DNA from: Streptomyces regalis
GTDB taxonomy: Bacteria; Actinomycetota; Actinomycetes; Streptomycetales; Streptomycetaceae
Length of the DNA stretch: 64,000 nucleotides
Direction of reading: 5' to 3'
Assembly: GCF_001509475.1 (NCBI RefSeq)
Contig: NZ_LLZG01000312.1
Location: forward strand, 5,971-69,970
Positions 33,430 to 41,794 of the stretch are shown in pieces (position 1 is the stretch's first letter; each line of letters begins with the position of its first letter). The notes below the pieces were generated by a model. It had not been told where the DNA came from. It did not search any database and was given only the letters and a program-made list of their open reading frames with translations. The position numbers and the translations under genes are program-made.

Positions 33430-33479
33430 CAACGCCAAGGGGGCCGTACGGGCAACGGGCCGTACGGCCCCTTGCGTTG
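33430..33479. terminator. Long hairpin after ftsX
   Basis: CAACGC plus AAGGGGGCCGTACGG on the left pairs with CCGTACGGCCCCTT plus GCGTTG on the right, with an 8-nt loop. It lies directly after the ftsX stop and before the protease gene. Confidence 0.85.
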
Positions 33480-33495
33480 TCCTAGACTCACCGGC

Positions 33496-34662
33496 ATGTC
33501 AGGTCGTGACCTGTTCTGTGAGCCCCGCCGCATTCGCCGCGGGGCCGCCCTGACATTGCTCTTCACGAGCGTGCTCGTCGCGGGCGCCGCGACCGGCTCC
33601 CTGCCCGGCCCTGACCGGAAATCCTCTGCCGACGCGGCCGGTTCGGCCGCTCCCGCGGGCCGGCACGTCGACGTCGCCGAGGCCGCCGCCGAGGCCGCGG
33701 CCGCGGGCAAGTCCCCCATGGAGGCCGCGCAGCGCGCGGTCAGCCGCAGCGGGGACCGCTGGGGTGCCGTCTACTCCGAGGGCGAGTACGAGGAGTTCGA
33801 GGAGGCCCTCGACGGTGAGTACACCGGCGTCGGGCTGTGGGCGCGACGTGAGCGGGACGGCCGTATCGAAGTGACCAAGGTGCGGGCGGGGTCGCCCGCG
33901 GCGGTCGCCGGGATCCGGGCGGGCGACCGGCTGCGCAGCATCGACGGCGAGAAGGTCGCCGGGCGTCCGGTCACCGAGGTCGTCTCCTTACTGCGCGGGG
34001 ACGCGACGGACGCGCCCGCCGGTACGGCGGTGAAGGTGGGGCTGGAGCGCGGCACGCGCGCGTGGGATCTCACGCTGCGCCGGGCCACCCTGTCCACCGA
34101 TTCGGTCACTGTTCGAAAACTCGCCGACGGCATCACCGTCGTCAGGATCGCCTCCTTCACCAAGGGGTCGGGCGACGCCGTCAGTGCCGCCCTGCGGCAG
34201 GCCCCGGCCGGCGTCGGCGTCATCCTCGACCTGCGGGGCAACTCCGGCGGCCTGGTCACCGAGGCCGTCACCGCCGCCTCGGTCTTCCTCGACGGCGGCC
34301 TCGTCGCCACGTACGACGTCGACGGCGAGCAGCGCGCCCTGCACGCCGAACCCGGCGGCGAGACCCGCAGACCCCTGGTCGCCCTCGTCGACGGCGGCAC
34401 GATGAGCGCGGCCGAGCTGCTCACCGGCGCCCTGCAGGACCGCGGCCGCGCGGTCGTCGTCGGCAGCCGCACTTTCGGCAAGGGGTCGGTGCAGATGCCG
34501 AGCCGCCTTCCCGACGGCTCCGTCGCCGAACTGACCGTCGGGCACTACCGCACCCCCTCGGGCCGAGCCGTCGACGGCAGGGGGATCACCCCTGACCTGG
34601 ACGCCGACCAGCAGGTGGTGGAGCGGGCCGAGACGGTCCTCAGCGGACTCGGCGAGTCGTAA
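33496..34662 (+). CDS. S41-family C-terminal processing protease with PDZ domain
   Basis: A 388-residue protein. A signal/anchor segment ([19 protein letters not shown]) is near the N-terminus. A PDZ domain lies around residues 105-190 ([19 protein letters not shown], then [16 protein letters not shown]). The S41 peptidase part has the probable nucleophile Ser in GGTMSAAEL and the general-base Lys in FGKGSVQ. The ATG at 33496 is preferred because an upstream in-frame ATG (33472) lies in the terminator. Family members trim C-termini of secreted proteins. Location after ftsEX suggests a cell-envelope role. Confidence 0.92.
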   Translation: MSGRDLFCEPRRIRRGAALTLLFTSVLVAGAATGSLPGPDRKSSADAAGSAAPAGRHVDVAEAAAEAAAAGKSPMEAAQRAVSRSGDRWGAVYSEGEYEEFEEALDGEYTGVGLWARRERDGRIEVTKVRAGSPAAVAGIRAGDRLRSIDGEKVAGRPVTEVVSLLRGDATDAPAGTAVKVGLERGTRAWDLTLRRATLSTDSVTVRKLADGITVVRIASFTKGSGDAVSAALRQAPAGVGVILDLRGNSGGLVTEAVTAASVFLDGGLVATYDVDGEQRALHAEPGGETRRPLVALVDGGTMSAAELLTGALQDRGRAVVVGSRTFGKGSVQMPSRLPDGSVAELTVGHYRTPSGRAVDGRGITPDLDADQQVVERAETVLSGLGES

Positions 34663-34709
34663 ATCGGCTTTCCGCACACCCCCTTCGTAGTGCGAAAATG
34701 GACGGCACT

Positions 34710-35264
34710 ATGAGCAAGGGAATGTACGTACCGAAGGAGTCCCAGCCCAAGCAGGGCGGGACGGCCGCGAAGGCCAGGGACGGCGAGAAGGGCGGCAAGC
34801 GCAAGATCGTCGCCCAGAACAAGAAGGCCCGCCACGACTACGCGATCATCGACACCTATGAGGCCGGCCTGGTGCTCATGGGCACCGAGGTCAAGTCGCT
34901 GCGTGAGGGTCGGACGTCGCTGACCGACGGCTTCGTCCAGATCGACCGGGGCGAGGCTTGGCTGCACAACGCCCACATCCCGGAGTATCACCAGGGCAGC
35001 TGGACCAACCACTCCGCGCGCCGCAAGCGCAAGCTCCTCCTGCACCGCGAGGAGATCGACAAGCTGGAGGCCAAGGCCCAGGAGACGGGTCACACGATCG
35101 TGCCCCTCGCCCTGTACTTCAGGGACGGGCGTGCGAAGGCCGAGATCGCTCTCGCGCGAGGCAAGAAGGAGTACGACAAGCGCCAGACCCTGCGGGAGAA
35201 GCAGGACCGGCGCGAGTCGGACCGGGCGATCGCGGCGGCGAAGCGGCGGCAGCGGGCCCAGTAG
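34710..35264 (+). CDS. smpB: SsrA-binding protein SmpB
   Basis: A 184-residue protein from ATG 34710; in-frame ATGs at 34698 and 34722 are alternatives and no ribosome site decides between them. The core [35 protein letters not shown] and the C-terminal [19 protein letters not shown] are diagnostic of SmpB. The first 30 or so residues are a variable extension. SmpB delivers tmRNA to stalled ribosomes. The tmRNA gene is 118 bp downstream, an unusually direct pairing of both trans-translation parts. Confidence 0.96.
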   Translation: MSKGMYVPKESQPKQGGTAAKARDGEKGGKRKIVAQNKKARHDYAIIDTYEAGLVLMGTEVKSLREGRTSLTDGFVQIDRGEAWLHNAHIPEYHQGSWTNHSARRKRKLLLHREEIDKLEAKAQETGHTIVPLALYFRDGRAKAEIALARGKKEYDKRQTLREKQDRRESDRAIAAAKRRQRAQ

Positions 35265-35382
35265 GCGCCTGCCGGGAATACGCTGGCATCGGTGTGCGTT
35301 GGTCACGTACGATGGCACTGCACCTCACAGAGGGTGCGCGCCCCTCGCCGGATCTTTCCGGTGGGGATTGAAAAAAGCACAT

Positions 35383-35748
35383 GGGGATGATCGGTTTCGA
35401 CAGCGGCTGTTGAAGCAGGGGAAGCGTGTCGAGGAAGCGGCAATGATCTCGTAAACCATATGTCGCAAAAAATAATCGCCAACACCAAGCGCGATTCCTT
35501 CGCCCTCGCTGCCTAAGTAGCGACTTGCGAAGTGTCAGCCCGGGGCTGTTCCCGACCCGGATCCTGGCATCAGCTAGGGAACTAAACCTTGATCCCGGTC
35601 ACGGGGTGAAGAGGGAAATCTAACAGTGACTGGGCCCGTCGGCGACTTGTTCGCGTGATCGCCGGGGCCGAGAAAATCACAGCGAACTGCACACGGAGAA
35701 GCCCTGATTCTGCACCGTTGGACGCGGGTTCGATTCCCGCCATCTCCA
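35383..35748 (+). ncRNA. ssrA: Transfer-messenger RNA (tmRNA)
   Basis: The 5' end GGGGATGATCGGTTTCGACA pairs with the 3' acceptor CATCTCC at 35741-35747, and the T-loop GGTTCGATTCCCGCC precedes it. The discriminator A is at 35748 and is followed by CGA, so the CCA end is not encoded. The tag frame begins at GCC 35478 and ends with TAA at 35514-35516, giving ANTKRDSFALAA, with the usual LAA-type degradation end. It rescues stalled ribosomes with SmpB. Confidence 0.96.
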
Positions 35749-35786
35749 CGATCGGGAGGTTTCCGAACCTCCCAACCCATGTGGGC

Positions 35787-35820
35787 AAAGGCCCCGCCGC
35801 CTCCGGGCAGCGGGGCCTTT
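35787..35820 (+). terminator. Terminator after ssrA
   Basis: AAAGGCCCCGC (35787-35797) pairs with GCGGGGCCTTT (35810-35820), an 11-bp stem with a GC-rich loop, 39 bp after the tmRNA end. Confidence 0.88.
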
Positions 35821-35905
35821 GTCATGAGTGATCTGTGACAGTGCTGTGACCGGAGGTGTGGGTTCCGCCACAGCCAGGGCGACCGGGCCTTGGTGAGGTG
35901 GGCGG

Positions 35906-36940
35906 ATGCCTACCGCCTTACGTGCCGTTCCCGCCGCCCTCGCCGGCGCCCTGCTGCTTGCCGCGTGTGGTTCCGAGAGCGCCTCGCCGGGCGGTGACGA
36001 CGGCCGGGTCCGGGCCGAGACGCTGTGTCCCTCGGACTTCTCGCAGTACGGTGCTCCGCCGCCCGCCGAATCGTCCGTCGGCCCTTCCGGTACGCCGACT
36101 GCGCTACCCCTGCCGTCTGCCGACGGTGCGGCAGAGGACGGCGTGAAGATCACCGCGCTGTACGCCTGGGGGGCGAAGAGCGGCTGCGATGCCGACTACT
36201 CCGCCGAGTTCGAGGTCACCAACCGGGGGACCGAGGCGGCCACCTACACCGTCATCGTCGGGTTCCTCTCGGGGGCCGGAGGAGCGGTCGACAACGTCGA
36301 GCGGACCGTCGACGCGGTCGCGCCGGGGCGGACCGCCAAGGGGACCGTCGTCATGGGGCAGCTGCCGGGTCACGCGCCCGAAGTGTCGGGCGCGGAGGTG
36401 ATCCAGGTGCGCAGCGTTCCCGCCGACGAGGCGTCGTCCGCCTCGGGGCCGTGCCCCGCGTCCGGGGTGCGCGTCTACGCGGACGAGGGGGATGCTGCCA
36501 TGGGGCTGCGCGTGGTCGGCCTGCATCTCGTCAACTGCGGCACCCGGCCCTACCAGCTCAACGGCTACCCGGAGCTCGAACTCCTCGACGACGACCACGA
36601 CACCGTCGACGGTGTGCGGATCCTCCAGGGGACCGACCAGATCAGCACCGCCACCGGTGGCGGCGGCAGCCCGCAGCCCGTTGCCCTCCGGCCGGGCGAG
36701 GCCGCCGAGGCGGTGCTGGCGTGGCGGAACACCACCGAGGCGGGCGTCGGCGACCCGGTGAACGCGCCGTACATCCGGGTGCGGGCGAAGCCCGGGGCCG
36801 ACCCCGTGATGGTGCTGCCGGAACTCGACCTCGGGACGACGGGGAGGCTCGGCGTCGGACCGTGGAAGAAGGACGAGGCGCACCGGGACCCTGCCGCCAC
36901 TGCCCCTGCCACCACTGCCCCCGCCACCCAGCGGCCGTGA
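35906..36940 (+). CDS. Secreted lipoprotein with DUF4232-like domain
   Basis: A 344-residue protein. The signal peptide ends in a lipobox, ALLLAACGS, so it should be anchored at the outer face of the membrane. Residues about 70-165 form one beta-rich module (TNRGTEAATYTVIVGFL). The second half has the DUF4232 look: CPASGVRVYADEG, MGLRVVGLHLVNCGTRPYQL and GYPELELLDD. A Thr/Pro/Ala-rich tail ends the protein. Function is unknown. Its stop overlaps the GTG start of the next gene, so the two are coupled. Confidence 0.82.
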   Translation: MPTALRAVPAALAGALLLAACGSESASPGGDDGRVRAETLCPSDFSQYGAPPPAESSVGPSGTPTALPLPSADGAAEDGVKITALYAWGAKSGCDADYSAEFEVTNRGTEAATYTVIVGFLSGAGGAVDNVERTVDAVAPGRTAKGTVVMGQLPGHAPEVSGAEVIQVRSVPADEASSASGPCPASGVRVYADEGDAAMGLRVVGLHLVNCGTRPYQLNGYPELELLDDDHDTVDGVRILQGTDQISTATGGGGSPQPVALRPGEAAEAVLAWRNTTEAGVGDPVNAPYIRVRAKPGADPVMVLPELDLGTTGRLGVGPWKKDEAHRDPAATAPATTAPATQRP

Positions 36941-37503
36941 TCACGCTCCTCGTCCTCCTCGGATGCGCGCTCGCCCTGTACCTGCTCGCCCATCCCCGTA
37001 TCGCACCGGGGTTCAAGGTCCTCGCCCTCACCGCGCCTCCGGTGGCCGCAGTGGTCTGGCTCCTTGCCGTGGTGGTCGAAGAGCCTGCCACCGCCGTCGC
37101 CGTCACCGCGGTGTTCGCGGTCGTCCTGATCGCGCTGATCGGGCTCCTCGCCCATCCCCGCCTGCTGACCTGGACGAAGATGACCGTCTTCGTCACGGTT
37201 CCGGCCGCGGCGCTGGCCTGGCTGCTGGTCGTCACCGCGGACGACACGCTCAAGGACCCCGGCGAGGACCCGTGCTCCATGTACCACGGCGGCGTCGGCG
37301 TCTCCAGGGCGTTTCCCCCGCAGGCGTACTGCCGCTACGACGACGGCAGCACCCACAACCTCGCGGCGGGCGCCCAGTTCGTGTTCTGGGTCTGCTTCGT
37401 CAGCAGCCTGCTGCTGCTCGCGGCCGGTCTGTGGGACGTGGCCCGAGACCCGCGGGCGCTCGTGCGGCAGTTCCGTACGGTGGCGAGGCAGCACACTCGA
37501 TAA
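36937..37503 (+). CDS. Four-segment integral membrane protein
   Basis: A 188-residue protein starting at GTG 36937 within the GTGA overlap with the lipoprotein stop. Hydrophobic segments are near residues 1-18, 29-48, 51-70 and 84-102, with a further one near 150-170. An extracytoplasmic loop contains two cysteines (EDPCSMYHGG, AYCRYDDGS) that could form a disulfide. I do not recognise the family. Coupling to the lipoprotein suggests a shared envelope function. Confidence 0.7.
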   Translation: MITLLVLLGCALALYLLAHPRIAPGFKVLALTAPPVAAVVWLLAVVVEEPATAVAVTAVFAVVLIALIGLLAHPRLLTWTKMTVFVTVPAAALAWLLVVTADDTLKDPGEDPCSMYHGGVGVSRAFPPQAYCRYDDGSTHNLAAGAQFVFWVCFVSSLLLLAAGLWDVARDPRALVRQFRTVARQHTR

Positions 37504-37580
37504 GCCCCCATGACGGACGCGCCCGTTGTGTTGTCCCACCCCATATCGACGGATCGTTCACGCTTCTACGGTCCCTCCCC

Positions 37581-38603
37581 ATGACCCAGACCAGAGCCGC
37601 AAGTCGTCGTATCTGTCGTATCCCCGCCCTGCGTATCCCCGCCCTGCGTATCCCCGTCCTGGCGACCCTCCTCGTCGCCCTGATCGCCGCCGTCCTCACG
37701 CCCGGCCGGGCCGAGGCGGCCTCCCTCCAGGAAGTCACCGGGTTCGGGTCGAACCCCGGTGCCCTGCGTATGTTCCGGTACGTCCCCGACGGGCTGCCCG
37801 CAGGCCGGCCCGTGGTCGTCGCGCTGCACGGCTGCACGCAGAACGCCTCCGGTTACGGCACCGGCAGCGGATGGCTCCAGCTCGCCGACCGCTGGGGCTT
37901 CTCCGTCGTCCTGCCGCAGCAGCAGAGTGCCAACAACGCCTCGTCCTGCTTCAACTGGTTCCAGAGCGGCGACATCGCCCGCGGCCAGGGCGAGGCCGCG
38001 TCCGTCGCGCAGATGGTGGACCGGCAGCTCGCGGATGTCTCCGGTGACGCGTCGCGCGTGTATGTCACCGGGCTGTCCGCCGGGGGCGGGATGAGCGCCG
38101 TGATGATGGCGGCGTATCCGGAGAGGTTCGCGGCGGGCGGGATCGTCGCCGGGCTGCCGTACGGGTGCGCGCAGGCCGCCGGGTCGCCGTATGTGTGCAT
38201 GTACGTCGGTGCCACGCAGACCCCGCGGCAGTGGGGCGACCGGGTGCGCGCCGCCCGGCCGGGGTACACCGGCCCCTGGCCCACGCTGATCGCCTTCCAG
38301 GGCACGGCCGACTACACCGTGAAGCCCGTCAACATGACCGACCTGATGCGGCAGTGGACCGATGTGCACGGCGCCGACCAGGCGGCCGACGTGAGTGACA
38401 CCGTCGCCGGGTATCCGCATCAGGTCTTCCGGGACGCGGGCGGGCGGGCCGTCGTGGAGACGTACAGCATCACCGGGATGGGGCATGGGCAACCCGTCGA
38501 TCCGGGGAGCGGGAGTGAGCAGTGCGGGAGCGTCGGGGCGTATGTCCTCGACGTGAACCTGTGTGCCGCGTACCGGATGGGGCGGGCCTGGGGGCTGGGC
38601 TGA
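37581..38603 (+). CDS. Secreted PHB-depolymerase-family esterase
   Basis: A 340-residue alpha/beta hydrolase of the esterase_PHB family. The signal peptide holds an unusual internal repeat, RIPALRIPALRIPVL, before VALIAAVLTPGRAEA. The oxyanion region is VVALHGCTQNASGY, the nucleophile Ser is in VTGLSAGGGMS, and a late His is in TGMGHGQPVD. Such enzymes cleave polyhydroxyalkanoates, feruloyl or acetyl esters; the substrate cannot be set from sequence. The start ATG 37581 precedes the signal peptide. It is the third of four envelope or secreted proteins in a row. Confidence 0.88.
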   Translation: MTQTRAASRRICRIPALRIPALRIPVLATLLVALIAAVLTPGRAEAASLQEVTGFGSNPGALRMFRYVPDGLPAGRPVVVALHGCTQNASGYGTGSGWLQLADRWGFSVVLPQQQSANNASSCFNWFQSGDIARGQGEAASVAQMVDRQLADVSGDASRVYVTGLSAGGGMSAVMMAAYPERFAAGGIVAGLPYGCAQAAGSPYVCMYVGATQTPRQWGDRVRAARPGYTGPWPTLIAFQGTADYTVKPVNMTDLMRQWTDVHGADQAADVSDTVAGYPHQVFRDAGGRAVVETYSITGMGHGQPVDPGSGSEQCGSVGAYVLDVNLCAAYRMGRAWGLG

Positions 38604-38652
38604 GCCGACGTGCTCTGTCGCCGCGGGCGGTTGTCCGGGATGCTGCTGAGGC

Positions 38653-40245
38653 ATGAGCAGACCCGTGAGCGCTTCCGGAAGACGCCTCAACTCCCGTAGA
38701 AGACTGTGGATTTGTCCCGTCGCCGTGGCGCTCGTCGCCGCCGTCCTCGGTCCCGGCGCGCAGGCCGGTGCGGATGCCGGCCGAAGTGGCCTGCCGGAGG
38801 CCATCGACACCGTGCTGGGCGATGCGCGGATGGAGGGCGGCGTGGCGAGCGTCGTGGTCGCGGACGCCCGCACCGGCGAGCTCCTCTACCAGCACCTGCC
38901 CTCCACCCGCCTTATGCCCGCCTCCAACACCAAGCTCGCCACCTCGGCTGCTGCGATGGAGCTGCTCGGCCCCGGGTACCGGTTCACGACGGATGTGCTG
39001 TCGACCGGCCGACGGCAGGGCTCGGTGCTTTACGGTGACCTCTACCTGCGCGGCACCGGCGACCCGACCTTGCTCGCCAAGGACTACGACCGGCTCGCCG
39101 CCGACGTCGCCGCGTCCGGCGTCACCCGCGTCGCCGGGCGCCTCGTCGCCGACGACACCCGGTTCGACGACCAGCGGCTCGGCCGTTCCTGGGCCGCCGA
39201 CGACGAGTCCTCCTACTACTCGGCCCAGATCAGTGCCCTCAGCGTGGCCCCGGACACCGACTACGACACCGGGACCGTGATCGTCACGGTCGCGCCGGGG
39301 GAGGAGGCCGGTGACGAACCGGTCGTCACCGTCACGCCCGACACCGACCACGTCGACCTCGACGTGCGGGCCACCACCGTCGCCGCCGGCGGCGCCAACG
39401 ACCTCACCGTCGAGCGGGAGCACGGCACCAACACCATCGTCGTCAGCGGTACGACACCCGTCGGCGGGGCCGGCGCGAAGGAGTGGGCCACCGTCTGGGA
39501 GCCCACCGGATACGCCGCCGCCGTCTTCCGGGACGCGCTCGCGAAGCACGGGGTGAAGGTCGTGGGACCGACCCGCCTGGGCCGCCAGACCCCCGCGACC
39601 GCAAGGGAGTTGGCCTCACACGACTCCATGCCCCTCAAGGACCTGCTCGTCCCGTTCATGAAGCTCTCCAACAACATGCACGCCGAGATCCTCACCAAGG
39701 CCATGGGCTACGAGGCGTCGAAGCAAGGGAGTTGGAGCGCCGGACTGCGTGCCGTCAGCGGGTACCTCAAGGGCATCGGCGTCGACTCCGGCAAGTTGCG
39801 GCAGGTCGACGGCTCCGGGCTCTCCCGGATGAACAACTTCCCGGCCGGACAGCTCGTCGAGCTCCTCCTCGCGGTGCGCGCCGAGCCCTGGTACGCCGAC
39901 TGGTACCGCGCACTGCCCGTCGCCTGCGCCCCGGACCGGTTCGTCGGGGGCACGCTGCGGACGCGGATGTGCGGTACGGCTGCCGCGCTCAACGCCCGTG
40001 CGAAGACCGGGTCGTTGACCGGGGCGTCGGCCCTGTCCGGGTATGTCACGGATGCCGGGGGACGTGAACTCGTCTACGGCATTGTCCTCAACAACTATCT
40101 GGCCTCGTCGGTGAAGCCGTTGGAGGACGCGATCGTGGTGACGTTGGCCAAGTCGACCGCGCAGGCGGCGGGTTCGGCGTCGGTGCGTGGGGGCGGGATG
40201 AACACCGACATCGAGTGCAGTTGGCGTAAGCCGGATATCTGCTGA
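38653..40245 (+). CDS. D-alanyl-D-alanine carboxypeptidase/endopeptidase (PBP4 type)
   Basis: A 530-residue penicillin-binding protein of the PBP4/DacB (S13) family. The signal peptide is VAVALVAAVLGPGAQAGADA. The active-site motifs are SNTK (SxxK, in MPASNTKLAT), SNN (SxN, in MKLSNNMHAE) and KTG (in RAKTGSLTG). It trims or cleaves peptidoglycan peptides outside the membrane. An inserted domain sits between SxxK and SxN, as is usual in this class. It is 49 bp after the esterase and precedes a non-coding hairpin region. Confidence 0.94.
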   Translation: MSRPVSASGRRLNSRRRLWICPVAVALVAAVLGPGAQAGADAGRSGLPEAIDTVLGDARMEGGVASVVVADARTGELLYQHLPSTRLMPASNTKLATSAAAMELLGPGYRFTTDVLSTGRRQGSVLYGDLYLRGTGDPTLLAKDYDRLAADVAASGVTRVAGRLVADDTRFDDQRLGRSWAADDESSYYSAQISALSVAPDTDYDTGTVIVTVAPGEEAGDEPVVTVTPDTDHVDLDVRATTVAAGGANDLTVEREHGTNTIVVSGTTPVGGAGAKEWATVWEPTGYAAAVFRDALAKHGVKVVGPTRLGRQTPATARELASHDSMPLKDLLVPFMKLSNNMHAEILTKAMGYEASKQGSWSAGLRAVSGYLKGIGVDSGKLRQVDGSGLSRMNNFPAGQLVELLLAVRAEPWYADWYRALPVACAPDRFVGGTLRTRMCGTAAALNARAKTGSLTGASALSGYVTDAGGRELVYGIVLNNYLASSVKPLEDAIVVTLAKSTAQAAGSASVRGGGMNTDIECSWRKPDIC

Positions 40246-40407
40246 TTGCGCACAGTAACAGCATGGATACGGTAATCTGACGCCGTGACGCGCCCTTTGG
40301 GTGCGTCCTCCCTTCACTCCGGGCCCCACCTCGTCGGGGCCCGGCCCGACGAGAGCGGTCCCGGGACCGTGACAGACCGCCTCACGTCGAAGGGAGGACG
40401 CCCCCGC

Positions 40408-40521
40408 ATGGGCTGTCACGAGGAGCAGAAACCGACTCTCGTCATGCGGCTGATCCGGCTCTTGCCGGAGCGAACGGCCAAGCACGCGAGGAGGTGGCTG
40501 CTCTGGTGGCTCACCAGGTAG
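40408..40521 (+). CDS. Possible 37-residue basic amphipathic micro-protein
   Basis: ATG 40408 has a good site, GAAGGGAGG, nine bases upstream. The product begins MGCHEEQKPTLVMRLIRLLP and ends RRWLLWWLTR, cationic with a Trp-rich end that could bind membranes. Upstream are a possible promoter (TTGCGC ... GGTAAT near 40246-40277) and a hairpin (40321-40342). The stop abuts the first of two repeated hairpins. I cannot identify a family. It may be a peptide gene or chance. Confidence 0.35.
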   Translation: MGCHEEQKPTLVMRLIRLLPERTAKHARRWLLWWLTR

Positions 40522-40683
40522 CCGGATATCCCCCACGGAACAGGGGATATCCGACAGGCTCCTAGTGAGCCGGGCCCTGCTCGGAGTAACGGCTCCGGGT
40601 GGGGCCCACCTTCATCTGGTGGCTCAGCAGCTGGCCGGATATCCCCACACGGCCTGGGGATATACGGCAGATTCCTGCTGAGC
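40504..40683. repeat. Duplicated 67-bp element carrying a hairpin
   Basis: Two related copies at 40504-40570 and 40617-40683 start TGGTGGCTCA and end TGAGC. Each carries an inverted repeat: CGGATATCCCC with GGGGATATCCG in copy 1, and CCGGATATCCCC with GGGGATATACGG in copy 2. They fill the gap between the convergent PBP4 and LacI genes and may act as terminators or be remnants of a small mobile repeat. The remainder of 40246-40783 holds the micro-ORF. Confidence 0.7.
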
Positions 40684-40783
40684 TCGGGCATCCGCCTGGG
40701 TAAAGCATCAGGGCCCAGACAGCGCCCTCTGCGTCCAAGTACAGCACACGAGCCCCCCACCCGGCAGCACGATCACCCTCAGT

Positions 40784-41794
40784 TCACGCCACCGCCCGCC
40801 GAGCCGTACTCCCCCTCTCCGTCATCCTCGGCGCCAGCAAAGTCGCCTCCGACACGGCCTTCCCGTCCAGCTTCTTCATCAGCAGCTCCACGGCCCGCGC
40901 CCCCACCTCCGCGGCAGGCAACGCGATCGACGTCACCGGCACCCGCAGCGATTCCGCGAGCTCGTCCGGGCAGATCGCGGTGACCGAAAGGTCCCCCGGC
41001 ACCCGCAGCCCCAGCCCCTCAAAGGCGTCGATCAGCGGCTCCAGGATCGCCTCGTTGTGGACGACGACCCCCGTCAACGCGGGCTGCTCCCGCAGCAGTT
41101 GCTCGGCGACCGCGCGTGCCGCCGCGGGCGAAGCCTCGCACGGATGTACGGCGGAGGTGAGCCGCCCCCGGTCGGCGGCGGCCGTGAAGCCCTGCACCAT
41201 CCGCTGGGCGAACGCCGTCCCCCGCACATACACCTCCGGCGGCGACCCCACCAGCGCCACCACCCGGTGCCCGAGCCGCGCCAGATGCTCCACGCATGCC
41301 TCGCCGGCCGCCATGAAGTCGAGGTCGATGCAGGTCAGCCCCTCGGACGAGGCCGGGAACCCGATCATCACCGACGGCCGGTCCAGGCCCCGCAGCAGGG
41401 GCAGCCGCGGATCGTTCAGCTGTACGTCCATGACGATCAGCGCGTCCACCAGTGCCGTATCCACGACCCGCCGCAGCCCCACCTCGCCCTCCTCCTGGGT
41501 CAGCAGCAGCACGTCATGGCCGTACCGGCGAGCCGTGGTCACCACCGACACCGCGAACTGCATCACCACCGGCACATCGATCCCGGCCCGCAGCGGCACC
41601 ATCAGCGCCAGGACGTTCGACCTGCTGCTGGCCAGTGCGCGGGCGCCGGCGTGCGGGCGGTAGCCCAGCAGGCGGATGGACTCCTCGACGCGGCGTCGGG
41701 TCTCCTCGGAGATCGGGCGTTTGCCGCTGACGACGTAGGAGACCGTGCTGGGGGAGACCCCGGCGTGCCGCGCCACGTCCGTGATCTTCACCAT
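40784..41794 (-). CDS. LacI-family transcriptional regulator
   Basis: A 336-residue LacI-type repressor. The N-terminal HTH is ITDVARHAGVSPSTVSYVVSG and the hinge is YRPHAGARALASSRS. The rest is a periplasmic-binding-protein-like sugar sensor (residues about 60-330). Its ATG lies in TGATG, overlapping the stop of the alpha-xylosidase gene, so the two genes form one operon. It most likely binds the double palindrome at 44094-44134 upstream of the operon, with an alpha-xyloside or related sugar as inducer. Confidence 0.93.
   Translation of the reverse strand: MVKITDVARHAGVSPSTVSYVVSGKRPISEETRRRVEESIRLLGYRPHAGARALASSRSNVLALMVPLRAGIDVPVVMQFAVSVVTTARRYGHDVLLLTQEEGEVGLRRVVDTALVDALIVMDVQLNDPRLPLLRGLDRPSVMIGFPASSEGLTCIDLDFMAAGEACVEHLARLGHRVVALVGSPPEVYVRGTAFAQRMVQGFTAAADRGRLTSAVHPCEASPAAARAVAEQLLREQPALTGVVVHNEAILEPLIDAFEGLGLRVPGDLSVTAICPDELAESLRVPVTSIALPAAEVGARAVELLMKKLDGKAVSEATLLAPRMTERGSTARRAVA

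Noticed and set aside
35700..35750. Separate tRNA gene from the GGTTCGATTCCCGCC T-loop
   Set aside because: It is the tRNA-like 3' end of tmRNA, paired with the 5' end at 35383.
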